Source: an uncultured Odoribacter sp.
GTDB lineage: Bacteria; Bacteroidota; Bacteroidia; Bacteroidales; Marinifilaceae
Assembly: GCA_900544025.1 (NCBI GenBank)
Contig: UQTM01000006.1
Span: 1 to 64,000 of the forward strand
Length of the DNA: 64,000 bases
Direction: 5' to 3'
Positions 7,645 to 18,092 of this stretch are shown here, piece after piece (the stretch's first letter is position 1; each line of letters begins with the position of its first letter). The translations under genes and the position numbers were made by a program. Below the pieces are notes generated by a model. The model was given only the letters and a program-made list of their open reading frames with translations, searched no databases and was not told the origin of the DNA.

Positions 7645-10047
7645 TTATTTCTCAAATTCCTTTCGCTTCAGGCCCGACCAAACGGCAATAATCACCACGA
7701 CAATCCCTCCGATAATAAAAGGAGCGGGCAAAAGCTGCGCATCGGTTTTTCCATAAGAGTGCATGCCGCTCAGATAATAATTCACCCCGAAATAGGTCAT
7801 CAGTACCGAAGCGATAGCCAGCAGCGACAGCAAATTAAACAGCCATTTGCTTTTCCAGCCGGGGATCAGGCGCAGATGCAGCACCAAAGTGTAAACGATC
7901 ACCGAAATCAATGCCCAGGTCTCTTTCGGGTCCCAGCCCCAATAACGTCCCCACGACTCGTTCGCCCAGACCGCCCCCAGGAATGTACCGATGGTCATCA
8001 GCATCAATCCCAGGATCATCGACATCTCGTTCAAGATCGTCAGTTCCCGGATCGTCTCCCGGATCTTTTCCCGTCCTTTCGCCACAATCATCAAAATCAT
8101 ATTGAACAGCCCCATCAAAGCACTCACAAAAAAGAAACCGTAACCCGCCATAATCACCGCCACATGCAGCATCAGCCACCACGACTGCAAGACAGGCACC
8201 AAAGGCGTAATCTCCGGGCTCATCTGGTTCAACCCCGACACGAACAGCAGCACCCCGGCCAGCAGGGAAGTCAGTGCAGGCACGACCCGCGTGCGGAAAG
8301 CGAACAGCAAGCCGCCCAGCACGATCGCCCACGCCACATACACCATCGACTCGTATGAATTCGTCCAGGGAGCATACCCCGAAATATACCAGCGCAAACC
8401 GAGCCCGAACGTATGGAAAAGGAACACGCACGCAATGCCTCCGGTAAGTACCCAGCCCGTCACGTTCGTCCACCGTCCCCGCCGGAACAAAGCCACGAAC
8501 ACGCACAGCAGCAACATGCCTCCCAAAATCAGATAATATTTCACGATCGAAGAAAAAACACGCACCTTATTATAAAAAACTTCCGCATCGATCTTCTTCG
8601 AATCCACTTCGATCACTTTATTTTTAGCCTGCTGATAAGTTTCGATCATTCCCAGTACATCGTCCGCCTGCTTTACATTCCCGTCCGCCAATTCCGACAC
8701 ATACCAGCGCATGATTTTCGACACGAACAAGGAATCTTTTCCCTGGAATACCGACAGGTCGTCCCCGGCAGAATACCATTTCCCGCTACGGTCGTTCGGA
8801 TCGGGAAAAACGGCCAGCATCATCCCCTGCTGGATTTGGAAAACGATATTCACGATTTCGTCCAGCTTCAATAGATCGTTATCCACCCGGCTGCGTTCCG
8901 AAGGATTCTTCGCATAAATCGCTTCGACCTCTTTTTGCAGCAAATATTCCCCGTCGGCACTGAAAACATCGTTAAAGGCAATATACTCTCCCGTTTTACC
9001 CAGTTTTTCCAGCACCTCTTTATCCTTCACCTTGATAAACTTCTCAAAACTCCATTCGTAAGGATAAACCAGCAGGTTTAAAAAAAACTGGTCGGAATTC
9101 AATCCTTTATATTGTTCCGCCTGGTAAAGCTTTCGCAAAATTTTCAACGTCCACGTATTGGCAGGCTCCAAACGTCCCTTCGGATTCTGCACGATCAGCT
9201 TCCCGAACCGGTCTGCCTGCTCTTTCGAAACCGTGGGCAAACTTCCCGTTCCGCTTTGCGGCAAAGCATACGCCGAAGGACTTCCCGCCGTTGCAAGGCA
9301 AGCGAACAAAACCCCGGCCACCGCCACTTTCAAGGCTCCGCCCTGCATCCGTTTCAGCTCCCGAACCAGCCTCCTGAACCGGGATTCCCGGTTAAAAAAC
9401 GTCAGGATCATCCCCAATACCATTAAAGCATAACCGAAATAAGACACCGTCATCCCCGGCTTATCGTAATTCACCGACAACACCGTCCCCCGCTCGTCCG
9501 GGTCGTAAGAGGCCTGAAACAAGCGATAGCCTTTCACATCCACCACATTGTTCATATAGATCATGTGCTCGCGTTTCTCCCCGTCCACCGTTAGAATGAC
9601 ATCGCTTTCATACGAAGAAGGACTGTGCGAGCCGGGATAACGCTCCAGCCGGAAATCTTTCAAATATACCTCGAAAGGCAGTTCCTGCCTCTGCATGCCG
9701 CCGTCCGTAAGCATATAATTCACCTGTTCCCCTTCCCGGATATGCATGACCCCCTCGTCACTGAAAAAGTGAGTAATCCCCGCCCCGGCAAGAATCACCA
9801 CAAAGGCGGAATGAAACAGCAAGCTCCCCCATTGCCTGCGGGTAAACATCTTTTGCTGCACCACCAGCCAGATAAAATTCACCGCCAGCAGAAATTCCAC
9901 CAGCAGGAACCAGGGCGCACCGTAAAACCATTTCCTCGCCACAGGCGTCCCCTGGCTATTCTCGACAAACGTCGCTACGGCCATAGCCACGGCATAGACC
10001 ACTAACAAAACAAATAAGCTTACCCGGGGGTAATTTTCCTTTTTCAT
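7645..10047 (-). CDS. ccsBA: Cytochrome c biogenesis protein, ResB/CcsB-CcsA (CcsBA) fusion
   Basis: The product has 800 residues from the ATG at 10047; the longer frame adds 50 residues without membrane character. The N-terminal half is ResB/CcsB-like: membrane segments near 10-30, 45-65 and 80-95, a periplasmic domain and another segment. The C-terminal half is CcsA: several membrane helices and the tryptophan-rich heme-handling motif (WGRYWGWDPKETW) with flanking conserved His residues (for example MLHVAVIMAGYG and VLHLRLIPG). In system II maturation the complex exports heme and attaches it to CxxCH motifs of apocytochromes. Here it stands alone, without cytochrome genes nearby. A -7-like TATATTTG (10103-10096) lies upstream without a well spaced -33. 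Confidence 0.93.
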   Translation of the reverse strand: MKKENYPRVSLFVLLVVYAVAMAVATFVENSQGTPVARKWFYGAPWFLLVEFLLAVNFIWLVVQQKMFTRRQWGSLLFHSAFVVILAGAGITHFFSDEGVMHIREGEQVNYMLTDGGMQRQELPFEVYLKDFRLERYPGSHSPSSYESDVILTVDGEKREHMIYMNNVVDVKGYRLFQASYDPDERGTVLSVNYDKPGMTVSYFGYALMVLGMILTFFNRESRFRRLVRELKRMQGGALKVAVAGVLFACLATAGSPSAYALPQSGTGSLPTVSKEQADRFGKLIVQNPKGRLEPANTWTLKILRKLYQAEQYKGLNSDQFFLNLLVYPYEWSFEKFIKVKDKEVLEKLGKTGEYIAFNDVFSADGEYLLQKEVEAIYAKNPSERSRVDNDLLKLDEIVNIVFQIQQGMMLAVFPDPNDRSGKWYSAGDDLSVFQGKDSLFVSKIMRWYVSELADGNVKQADDVLGMIETYQQAKNKVIEVDSKKIDAEVFYNKVRVFSSIVKYYLILGGMLLLCVFVALFRRGRWTNVTGWVLTGGIACVFLFHTFGLGLRWYISGYAPWTNSYESMVYVAWAIVLGGLLFAFRTRVVPALTSLLAGVLLFVSGLNQMSPEITPLVPVLQSWWLMLHVAVIMAGYGFFFVSALMGLFNMILMIVAKGREKIRETIRELTILNEMSMILGLMLMTIGTFLGAVWANESWGRYWGWDPKETWALISVIVYTLVLHLRLIPGWKSKWLFNLLSLLAIASVLMTYFGVNYYLSGMHSYGKTDAQLLPAPFIIGGIVVVIIAVWSGLKRKEFEK

Positions 10048-10243
10048 TCTAAAAATTACTATTGTTACACGCCTCGCATTTATCTTACACGGCTTCAAAT
10101 ATATTAAAAAAACAAATCGATTCTCTGTTATCCCATTCGATTCCAAAGAAAAATCCCTCCCCAAAGCTTCCGGTAAGTAAAATGCAGGCAACGACACAAA
10201 GTCCGGCTTCCCAAAAAATACGATTTACAGGCCTCCTGAAAAC

Positions 10244-13200
10244 TCATCGATATTTTTCCAATACGGACATTAATTTCACCTTATCCACCGGCTTCACGAG
10301 ATAGTCATTACACCCGGCCTCCAAAGCGGCGAGCTTATCCGACTCAAAAGCATTGGCGGACAGGGCGATAATCGGGATTGTGGCATTGAATTTACGGATT
10401 TCCTTCGTTGCCGTCAAGCCGTCCATCTCAGGCATCTTCATATCCATCAGCAGTAAATCCACCGGATGGGTTTTGAGCAGCTCCAACGCTTCCCGTCCAT
10501 TCACCGCATGCAGCAAATGATACTGTTTACCCAGCATGGCCGATACCAATAAATAATTACTCGAAATATCCTCCGCCACCAAAATGGTCTGCCGTCTCTC
10601 CTTATCCCCTTCTTTCCCGGCAACCGGACGCACCACATCATTTTCCGGCACAAGCGTTTCCGTCTCTTTCGCAGGAAGCCCGGCTTCCTCTACCTTACAA
10701 GGCATAAAAGCCCAGAAAAGAGACCCCTCGTTATACCGGGACTCAAATCCCACGCTTCCTCCCATCGATTCGGTGATTGCCTTACAAATAGACAAGCCGA
10801 GCCCCGTCCCCTGTGCAAATTCATCCAGTTTTTCAAACCGATGGAATACCTTATTTTTCTTCGCATCCTGAATGCCGATCCCGCTATCCTTCACATAAAG
10901 CCGGATTCCGCCCTCCACAAGCTCGTAGCCCATCTCGATAAACCCTTTCGGCGTATATTTGATCGCATTGGTCACATAGTTCGTCATCACCTGGGCAATC
11001 CGGTTCTTATCCAGATAAACCCGGCACCTGTCATAAGGATTCTCCACGAAGAATCTTACATTGGGATTCGTCACCCGCTGCTTCATAGACACGGCCATAT
11101 TATTGAAATATTCCGAGAAATCGAATTCCTCGTATTTCAGCTCCATAGCCCCTGCCTCGTATTTCGATAAATCCAGAATATCGTTAATCAACTTCAACAA
11201 CAATTCGTTATTGGTCTTGATGATCTGCATATACTCCTCCCGGTCGGCACGTTCTTCCGAATTCACCAGCAAACCGGAAAATCCGACAATCGCATTCAGG
11301 GGCGTGCGGATTTCGTGGCTCATATTGGCAAGGAACGACGATTTCAGCTTGTCGGATTGTTCGGCCCGCAACTTCGCCTGCCGCAACTCCTCGATCATCC
11401 GTTCCCGGTCTGAAATATCGTCCACCCGGATCACAATCCCGTCGAGCTCCCCGTCGTCTTTAAAAACAGGAGTTGCAAAAACCTCCACAGCACGCCGGTC
11501 GTCGAGAAAAAATTTCACCCGTTCCATCTGGCGGGATTTCATCGCCCGCTGCAACACACATTCCCCACAGGGCGACGTGCGGTTGTAAGCACTTTTATAG
11601 CAAAGTTCCCCTTGCCGGTACGCTCCATGAGGAAGACCGACAGAAACGACAGAAATATTCTCCCATTGCACGACATAATCCGGGGTGATGTAGGCCAATC
11701 CGGAGTTCGTATTATTCAGAACAAGCTCGTTCTGCCGCACCAACTGATTCAATTCCTCCTTATTTTTCAGCAACGTCAGCTCGGTCTGTTTGTGAGATTC
11801 GATATTGATCGCCATCCCGCAAACATACTTATAAGAAGTATCGTTGAGTACCGATGTTTCCAAAACACCACGGGTTTCCCACCACTCATAAACCCCGTCC
11901 TCTTTCAAAGCGATCCGGTACTGTACACATGCTTCCGGATCATCTTCCTGCAAAATCGCATGAGCAAAACCGATAAAGACCTGCCGGTCGTCCGGATGGA
12001 TATAACTGACAAACTTTTCGAGCGAATCGACCTCCGAAGGGTCACGGCCTATCTTATCGAAACCTTCCCCAAAACTCACCTTATCTTTGGACGGCTCATA
12101 AAACCAGGAATAAGCATTCATCACCTCCATCGAAATAGAGAGTACCCTGGCACGGCGTTTCAGGTCGTTTTGCAGGCTCTGATCCCAACGGACATTCAGC
12201 AGCAACCGTTTACTCCCGTCATAAATAACCGTTTTACGAACAATCATATCGTAGCTACGCCCGTCTTTGAGAACGATTCTTTCCACTCCGAAATAAGGTT
12301 CCCCGGTCGTAAAAACTTTCAGGTCGCTTTTTTGCATCCGCCGCGCCTGCTTTTCGTCCAGAATACTATAAATCGTTTCCCCTTCACGGGTACCGAACAG
12401 CCGCTGGCTTTCCGCATTACAGAATACATAACGGAAATCGTCCTCCACATCCTCGATGTGAATGGGCAACGGTATGTTGTTCAGGATATTTTCCTGCAAC
12501 ATCTTCCTTCTCTGCAAACCGGTATTGTTCTTGCAAAAGCCGACATATTTAACGACTTTGCCATTTTCGTCCTTTTCATAAGGCGAAGCATTGATCGTGC
12601 AATATTGCCATTCCGGATAACCGGTCAGCTTCATCCGGATATTGAACCAATGATTTTTATCCAGCCCCTCGAGCTGTTCCGCATAAATCCCCTGGGTTGT
12701 TTCCCAATCGTCCGGATGGATGAAATTCTTATAGTATTCCATCGTACAATGCTCAGGCTGTTCTCCACTTTCCATCATATTATTCTCGGAAAAGAACAAT
12801 CCGGAACGGGTATCGAGTTCCCAAAGCATAATCTCGGCCGCCTGCATCGCCAACTCCGTCTTTTTCTTGCTTTGCCGCAACATCTCCTCTGCATGCACCG
12901 CTTCGGTCACATCCTCCAGGATAAAAACATATCCCTCCATCTCTCCGGAGGCATTCAGAACGGGAGCCCCGTTACAGGCAACATGGCAAACGGATTTAGA
13001 CAGCGAAGTTTCGTAATAACCGCTGGCCCTCACCAGATCGAAACTATATTCTATCTGCGCCTGAACTTTTTCCCGGTTACGTATCGCATCCCTGACCTTT
13101 ATCGGTAAATTGGGATTTTCAAAAATATTTATCCTTTTCCGGATATAAGCCTCTTTATCCATGCCGAAAATCCGGCTGGTGGCATCGTTCATAAAAATCA

Positions 13201-14065
13201 TATTTCCGGCGGCATCGTACAACTCTACCCCCACCGGCAACGCCTCCAGCAAAGTTTCCTTCTGATTGTAGAGCTTTTCATACCGATTCTGCAACAACGT
13301 GCGTTCCGTCATATCCTGGGCGATAAAAAGATATTTATCGATCCCGCCCTCTTCATTCCGCACCACCGATACGGCAATCTCGAAATAACGCACACCCGAA
13401 AAAGCGGTAGGATAATACCGCTCTTTCGCCAAATCGAAATCGTAGGCAATAGTAAAACGGACATGCTCGCCCGCCTGCAACCGTTCTTTCATGGCATCGG
13501 GCATATTCGGGTTTTCGAAAATATTAAGACCCAGAATATCGCTTTTCTTCCGTACCCCCATCATCTTCATGCCAACCTCGTTGATTTCGATAAGAGAGCC
13601 GGAACGATCGTACAATTCCATGCCTACGGGAAGATTCCCATAAATAGTTTGAAAAAGGGCATGAGATTCCCGATCGACCGCAACGGTCCGATCCACTTCC
13701 CGCGAACGGAGCAGATCGTCTTCATTCACTTCCATCACCTGCAAATAGACCGACTTTTCATCCCCACAGGCGGCATGTCCCGTAACACGCACTTTTTCCA
13801 ACGTAGGGAGAGTAGAAGTGTATTCCAGGTAAACACTCCGTTTTTCCTGCCGGGCACGGCGAAGGCTGTCGATAATAAAATGGATCTGCTTCTCGTTTTT
13901 ATCGTCTGCTTCAGCCAAAAGTGCCGAAACCGGCTTCCCGCTTATGTTTTCTATTTCAATTCCAAAAAAAAGCCGCTTATCGAAACCGCTAAAACCGATC
14001 GGCTGTAATTCCCGATCGAATTCAACAGTCGTCCAACCCATATTCCTAATATTCTTCATCATCAT
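10244..14065 (-). CDS. Hybrid sensor histidine kinase with multiple PAS domains and C-terminal receiver
   Basis: The 1273-residue product has no membrane segments, so it is a cytoplasmic sensor. A degenerate PAS-like region (1-115) is followed by PAS-like units at about 136-255, 268-390, 400-515, 518-630, 640-755 and 770-880. The last has a Cys cluster (CYKSAYNRTSPCGECV). A coiled linker leads to HisKA (SHEIRTPLN, phospho-acceptor His917), HATPase (N box NYVTNAIKYTP, DSGIGI, GTGLGLSI) and a receiver at about 1160-1273 with phospho-acceptor Asp1208. There is no DNA-binding output domain, so the signal must pass to a partner encoded elsewhere. It is transcribed alone. PAS units 1 and 2 share the signature NIFENPNxP with a PAS unit of the kinase at 48555-51773. 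Confidence 0.95.
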   Translation of the reverse strand: MMMKNIRNMGWTTVEFDRELQPIGFSGFDKRLFFGIEIENISGKPVSALLAEADDKNEKQIHFIIDSLRRARQEKRSVYLEYTSTLPTLEKVRVTGHAACGDEKSVYLQVMEVNEDDLLRSREVDRTVAVDRESHALFQTIYGNLPVGMELYDRSGSLIEINEVGMKMMGVRKKSDILGLNIFENPNMPDAMKERLQAGEHVRFTIAYDFDLAKERYYPTAFSGVRYFEIAVSVVRNEEGGIDKYLFIAQDMTERTLLQNRYEKLYNQKETLLEALPVGVELYDAAGNMIFMNDATSRIFGMDKEAYIRKRINIFENPNLPIKVRDAIRNREKVQAQIEYSFDLVRASGYYETSLSKSVCHVACNGAPVLNASGEMEGYVFILEDVTEAVHAEEMLRQSKKKTELAMQAAEIMLWELDTRSGLFFSENNMMESGEQPEHCTMEYYKNFIHPDDWETTQGIYAEQLEGLDKNHWFNIRMKLTGYPEWQYCTINASPYEKDENGKVVKYVGFCKNNTGLQRRKMLQENILNNIPLPIHIEDVEDDFRYVFCNAESQRLFGTREGETIYSILDEKQARRMQKSDLKVFTTGEPYFGVERIVLKDGRSYDMIVRKTVIYDGSKRLLLNVRWDQSLQNDLKRRARVLSISMEVMNAYSWFYEPSKDKVSFGEGFDKIGRDPSEVDSLEKFVSYIHPDDRQVFIGFAHAILQEDDPEACVQYRIALKEDGVYEWWETRGVLETSVLNDTSYKYVCGMAINIESHKQTELTLLKNKEELNQLVRQNELVLNNTNSGLAYITPDYVVQWENISVVSVGLPHGAYRQGELCYKSAYNRTSPCGECVLQRAMKSRQMERVKFFLDDRRAVEVFATPVFKDDGELDGIVIRVDDISDRERMIEELRQAKLRAEQSDKLKSSFLANMSHEIRTPLNAIVGFSGLLVNSEERADREEYMQIIKTNNELLLKLINDILDLSKYEAGAMELKYEEFDFSEYFNNMAVSMKQRVTNPNVRFFVENPYDRCRVYLDKNRIAQVMTNYVTNAIKYTPKGFIEMGYELVEGGIRLYVKDSGIGIQDAKKNKVFHRFEKLDEFAQGTGLGLSICKAITESMGGSVGFESRYNEGSLFWAFMPCKVEEAGLPAKETETLVPENDVVRPVAGKEGDKERRQTILVAEDISSNYLLVSAMLGKQYHLLHAVNGREALELLKTHPVDLLLMDMKMPEMDGLTATKEIRKFNATIPIIALSANAFESDKLAALEAGCNDYLVKPVDKVKLMSVLEKYR

Positions 14066-14446
14066 TGTGGCTAATACTCATTTCGATAATAATCGCATAC
14101 ATTCAAAAAATAAGTAAAATGTAAAGTCTTTGGCTATCTGCCGGAACAACCGACAGAAATCAGTCGCCGTACATATAATTTTTCCTAAAAATCTATCCTC
14201 AGCATTGTAAATACTATTTTCAACACCATTTACTCTATTGATTTCAGACAAAAAAAGAATAATAATTTTGAATCGATACCCGATCGGTTTATACCAAACT
14301 TTCCCTTCTAAAGGTCAGTGATCTATAACATCTATCAAAAATATAACAAATATCAGCAAATTCCAATCTTTAACAAAACCGGAACAAAGTTAACAGGAGA
14401 TGTCCCCGCCTGAAAGCCTTATTCTATGGACTTTCCGGAGGATTTC
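14066..14446. other. AT-rich intergenic region between hybrid kinase start and ribH terminator
   Basis: No gene is visible. The region should hold the promoter of the hybrid kinase. A perfect -7-like TATTTTTG on the minus strand (14344-14337) is about 270 nt from the kinase ATG, with no clear -33, so the true promoter is not settled. Confidence 0.4.
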
Positions 14447-14491
14447 AAAAAAAATGTCCCCGGAAGTTAAAAAAACTTCAGAGGACATTTT
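14447..14491 (-). terminator. Terminator of the riboflavin operon
   Basis: In the minus direction an imperfect stem (outer arms AAAATGTCC at 14451-14459 and GGACATTTT at 14483-14491, inner GAAGTT/AACTTC) is followed by eight T residues (A-run 14447-14454 on plus). It lies 70 nt after the ribH stop and ends the operon. Confidence 0.85.
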
Positions 14492-14560
14492 AACACAAAA
14501 AAAGACTTTTTTCATACTGCGCAGGCCACGATCGCCCCGGCATAAAAAAAATCGTTTTTT

Positions 14561-15040
14561 TTAAATTTGTTTCAGTAAATCGACCATTTCAATGGCAGAA
14601 GTCATGGCATCGAAACCCTTATTTCCGGCTTTCGTTCCAGCTCTTTCCACAGCCTGCTCGATAGAATCGGTGGTCAGGATGCCGAAAATCACAGGCACTC
14701 CGGTCTGTAAGCCGACGTGAGCCCCCCCTTTGGTCGCTTCGTTAGCCACCATATCGAAATGAGGCGTTGCCCCCCGGATCACGGCTCCCAGACAAATCAC
14801 CGCATCGAACTTACCGCTTTCCACCATCTTTTTAGCCACCAGGGGTATCTCGAAAGCTCCCGGAACCCAGGCTAAAGTCAGGTTATTTTCGTCCCCGCCG
14901 TGGCGGACAAACGCATCCACGGCGCCGCCGATCAGCTTTGAGGTGATAAACTCGTTAAAACGTCCGGCCACAATGCCTACACGCTGTCCCTGTGCCAATA
15001 ATTTTCCTTCCAGTAAATTCATAATATTCGGTTTTTGCAT
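14561..15040 (-). CDS. ribH: 6,7-dimethyl-8-ribityllumazine synthase
   Basis: The 159-residue protein condenses 5-amino-6-ribitylamino-uracil with 3,4-dihydroxy-2-butanone 4-phosphate. Landmarks are GRFNEFI near 22-28, PGAFEIP (near 60) and the phosphate-binding/catalytic [21 protein letters not shown] with the conserved His. Length is normal for the family. It is the last gene of the riboflavin operon, 18 nt downstream of ribBA and followed by a strong terminator. Confidence 0.97.
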   Translation of the reverse strand: MQKPNIMNLLEGKLLAQGQRVGIVAGRFNEFITSKLIGGAVDAFVRHGGDENNLTLAWVPGAFEIPLVAKKMVESGKFDAVICLGAVIRGATPHFDMVANEATKGGAHVGLQTGVPVIFGILTTDSIEQAVERAGTKAGNKGFDAMTSAIEMVDLLKQI

Positions 15041-15058
15041 AACTGATAAAACAATAGA

Positions 15059-16309
15059 TCACTTTCCTGCTTCGGCCTCTCCCGACGGGGTATGCACATG
15101 ATTACACTCGTGCAGCAGATGCCCCATTTTCTTATATTTGGTGTACATATAAAATTCGTTCTTCTCATTACAGGTCATTTCGATCGGCTCACGCCCCACG
15201 ATTTCCAGCCCATAACCTTCCAGCCCTTTCAATTTCAAAGGATTATTCGTCATTAAAATCATTTTCTTCACCCCCAGATCCGCCAGAATTTCCGCTCCGA
15301 TCCCGTAATCCCGCAAATCCGCCTTAAAACCCAGCGCCAGATTAGCCTCTACGGTATCCATCCCGCCGTCCTGCAAATGATAAGCCCGGAGCTTATTGAT
15401 CAGGCCGATGCCCCGGCCTTCCTGTCGCAGATAAAGCAACACGCCCCGCCCGGCCTTCTCGATACGGCGCAAAGCCTCCTGCAATTGCTCCCCGCAATCA
15501 CAGCGCAACGATCCGAACGCATCCCCGGTAAGACATTCCGAATGTACGCGGCACAACACCGGATCGCCGTCGGTCACATCTCCCTTCACCAAAGCCACAT
15601 GATGCTCGCCGTTGATCTTATTCACATACCCGTAAGCCTTGAAAATACCGTATTTCGTAGGCATTTCCGCCACGGTCACCCGTTCCACGAGCATTTCCGT
15701 ACGGCGGCGGAAAGCGATCAGATCGGCGATCGTAATCATTTTCAAACCATATTGCCGGGCGAAATCCACCAACTCTTTGGTACGCATCATCGTACCGTCC
15801 TCCCGCATGATCTCGCAACACAATCCGCATTCCTTCAACCCTGCAATCCGCATCAAATCCACCGTGGCTTCCGTATGCCCCGAACGCTCCAGCACCCCGC
15901 CCGGCTTCGATTCCAGCGGGAACATATGCCCCGGACGGCGAAAATCTGCCGGCCTGGCATCGTCCTCCACACACTTCATCGCCGTAACGGAACGTTCCAG
16001 CGCAGAAATACCGGTCGTGGTAGAGACATGATCGATCGACACCGTAAAAGCCGTGGCGTGATTATCCGTATTATTCGCCACCATCTGCTCCAGCCCCAGC
16101 TTTCCGGTCAGTTCCCGGCTCATCGGCATACAAATCAGCCCTTTGGCATAACAAGCCATAAAATTCACATTTTCCAAAGTGGCGAATTCTGCGGCACAAA
16201 TCAGATCCCCCTCGTTTTCCCGGTCGGGATCGTCCGTCACCACAATCAGCTTTCCTGCTTTCAGGTCGGCAATCGCCTCTTCAATCGTATTAAATTTAAA
16301 TTCTTCCAT
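15059..16309 (-). CDS. ribBA: Bifunctional 3,4-dihydroxy-2-butanone 4-phosphate synthase / GTP cyclohydrolase II
   Basis: The 416-residue protein is a two-domain fusion. Residues about 1-205 are the RibB part, with the acidic metal/substrate loop [17 protein letters not shown] and the later [15 protein letters not shown] segment. Residues about 210-405 are the RibA part, with the zinc-binding [18 protein letters not shown] and the GTP-binding [10 protein letters not shown]. The two activities supply both branches of lumazine formation from ribulose 5-phosphate and GTP. It sits between ribE (25 nt) and ribH (18 nt) in the FMN-riboswitch operon. Confidence 0.97.
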   Translation of the reverse strand: MEEFKFNTIEEAIADLKAGKLIVVTDDPDRENEGDLICAAEFATLENVNFMACYAKGLICMPMSRELTGKLGLEQMVANNTDNHATAFTVSIDHVSTTTGISALERSVTAMKCVEDDARPADFRRPGHMFPLESKPGGVLERSGHTEATVDLMRIAGLKECGLCCEIMREDGTMMRTKELVDFARQYGLKMITIADLIAFRRRTEMLVERVTVAEMPTKYGIFKAYGYVNKINGEHHVALVKGDVTDGDPVLCRVHSECLTGDAFGSLRCDCGEQLQEALRRIEKAGRGVLLYLRQEGRGIGLINKLRAYHLQDGGMDTVEANLALGFKADLRDYGIGAEILADLGVKKMILMTNNPLKLKGLEGYGLEIVGREPIEMTCNEKNEFYMYTKYKKMGHLLHECNHVHTPSGEAEAGK

Positions 16310-16334
16310 AATATCTTTTATTTTTACCTATCGT

Positions 16335-16967
16335 TCAAAACCCGTTCGCCTGCAAAAATTCAAGGCTCAGCCCCTTTTGAGGCTGCTTCATCAGCTTCTC
16401 TACATACTTCACGATCATATCGTTTTCCAGATTCACCACCTCTCCGGCAGGCTTGCCCGTCAAAGTGGTCTCCTCCTGCGTATGGGGAATGACCGACACC
16501 TTAAACACGGCCTCGTCCACATAAGCCACCGTCAGGCTCACCCCGTCGATCGCCACCGATCCCTTCTCCACCACATACCGCAAAATCTCCGGTGCAGCCT
16601 TTATCGTCAGCCATATTGCATTTTCGTCCTTCACGCGGGCGGAAATCCGTCCCGTTCCGTCGATATGCCCCGCCACCAGATGTCCTCCCAACCGGGCATT
16701 CAGGCACAAAGCACGTTCCAGGTTCACCCGGTCGCCCGGCTTCAGGCCGCCTAAATTGGAACGCTCCATCGTTTCGGGCATCACATCGGCAGTAAAACCG
16801 CTGTTTCCTAAAGCCGTCACCGTCAGGCAAACCCCGTTCGTCGCAATACTGTCGCCCACTTTCGTATCTTCCAGCACTTTTTCCGCCCCGATCTCCAGCA
16901 CCACACTGCGGTTTCCCCGCCGGATACCTCTGACCGTCCCTATTTCTTCTATAATTCCTGTAAACAT
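16335..16967 (-). CDS. ribE: Riboflavin synthase alpha chain
   Basis: The product is 210 residues from the ATG at 16967, where the family's invariant MFTGIIEEIG begins; an upstream in-frame ATG (16985) would add six residues. Two lumazine-binding repeats (about 1-97 and 98-195) are visible, each with the NGVCLTV / DGVSLTV-type motif. It converts two molecules of dimethylribityllumazine into riboflavin. The start lies 33 nt after the end of the interrupted ribD frame. The symbol ribE is used for this enzyme in Bacteroidetes; ribC is used in E. coli. Confidence 0.96.
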   Translation of the reverse strand: MFTGIIEEIGTVRGIRRGNRSVVLEIGAEKVLEDTKVGDSIATNGVCLTVTALGNSGFTADVMPETMERSNLGGLKPGDRVNLERALCLNARLGGHLVAGHIDGTGRISARVKDENAIWLTIKAAPEILRYVVEKGSVAIDGVSLTVAYVDEAVFKVSVIPHTQEETTLTGKPAGEVVNLENDMIVKYVEKLMKQPQKGLSLEFLQANGF

Positions 16968-16999
16968 AGCAATATCTGAATTCACAAATTTTCAATCCG

Positions 17000-18089
17000 T
17001 CATCTCTGCAAAAAACCGGAAAACAAAAAATCCGTCCCGACCTGTTCCATCCGGCAATCCGTAAATTCCAGCGCATCCGGCATCCGGGCAAAGCCCCTGC
17101 CTTCCACCGGAGTTTTGGCATCGCGTCCCCCGACGATCTTGGGAGCGATAAAAGCCCTGACCTCATCCACCAGCCTTTCCTCCATAAACGAAGCATTCAG
17201 CTCTCCCCCGCCTTCCAGCAGAACAGAGTCGATCCCCCTTTTTCCGATCTCCTCCAGCAGGCCGGAAACATCCACCCGTCCTTCCTTCGCCCGGCAAGCC
17301 AGCAACTCCACCCCCGCATCCTCCAAAGCCTGCAAGCGTCCGGCATCGGCATCGGCAGTATGTGCCACGATCGTCCGGTAAAGCCCGGCTGTCCGCACCA
17401 ACTGTGTTTCCAATCCTATCGAAGCCCGGCTATCCACCACGATCCGCACCGGCTGCCGCACGCCTCCCTCCAGCCTGCAATTCAGCAACCCGCACCGTGC
17501 CTATCCCCGCCATGATCGCCATACACTCACAACGCATCTCCTGCACCCTGCGGCGTGCCTCCTCCCCGGTCACCCACTTCGAATCGCCTGTATAAGCGGC
17601 AATCTTCCCATCCAGCGTCATAGCCGTTTTCAACACCACCCAGGGACGTCCCGTCGTGATGTATTTCAGGAACACCCGGTTTAACTCCCGGATAGCCTCT
17701 TCTTCCACCCCTGCCACCACCTCGATCCCCGCTTCCCGCAAACGGGCGACACCTTTACCCGCCACCAGCGGATTGGGATCCGTCAGCCCCACGACTACCC
17801 TCGCAATGCGGTTCTCGATCACCGCCTCCGTACAAGGCGGGGTTTTCCCGTAATGACAGCAAGGCTCCAAAGTCACATACAAAGTCGCTCCCTCCGCACT
17901 CTCCCGGCAATGCCGGAAAGCATTCCGCTCGGCATGCGGTCCGCCGAAATGCTCGTGCCAGCCTTCCCCGATAATCCGGTCGTCTTTCACGATCACAGCC
18001 CCCACCAGCGGATTGGGATTCACCCGTCCGGTTCCTTGCTTAGCCAGGGCGATCGCCCGCTTCATATAGCCTGTATCCTTCGTTTCCAT
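17000..18089 (-). pseudogene. ribD: ribD interrupted by a short deletion and frameshift between deaminase and reductase domains
   Basis: Two overlapping frames together make one RibD. The upstream frame (17430-18089) encodes the whole deaminase and runs to AIMAGIGTV, then continues out of frame as RVAELQAGG and stops. The downstream frame (17000-17488) resumes at LLNCRLEGGVRQPVRIVVDS and encodes the reductase to its normal end (DFLFSGFLQR). RibD proteins normally read GIGTV-x-ADDP-x-L at this junction, so the ADDP segment is missing. The sequence CGGG-TTGCTG at the junction fits loss of 11 nt from a CGGGCGGAyGAyCCGTTGCTG-like original; that original is inferred. The reductase half has only a TTG (17486-17488) near its beginning. 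It may be true inactivation or an assembly error. Confidence 0.85.
17430..18089 (-). CDS. ribD: Deaminase half of RibD (diaminohydroxyphosphoribosylaminopyrimidine deaminase), open frame
   Basis: This 219-codon frame starts at the ATG at 18089, a few nt after the riboswitch terminator hairpin; a TTG two codons upstream is the only other start. The cytidine-deaminase-like zinc site is complete: His52 and Glu54 in GPHAERNAF, Cys77 and Cys86 in PCCHYGKTPPC. Residues about 145-195 are the first strands of the reductase domain, after which the frame is shifted. If translated, it could still provide the deamination step while the reduction would need the separate downstream frame or another protein. 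Confidence 0.8.
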   Translation of the reverse strand: METKDTGYMKRAIALAKQGTGRVNPNPLVGAVIVKDDRIIGEGWHEHFGGPHAERNAFRHCRESAEGATLYVTLEPCCHYGKTPPCTEAVIENRIARVVVGLTDPNPLVAGKGVARLREAGIEVVAGVEEEAIRELNRVFLKYITTGRPWVVLKTAMTLDGKIAAYTGDSKWVTGEEARRRVQEMRCECMAIMAGIGTVRVAELQAGGRRAAAGADRGG

Positions 18090-18092
18090 ATA

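Noticed and set aside
11612..13108. 498-codon plus-strand frame inside the hybrid kinase gene
   Set aside because: It is the antisense shadow of the PAS region; long antisense frames occur across this window opposite strongly coding genes.
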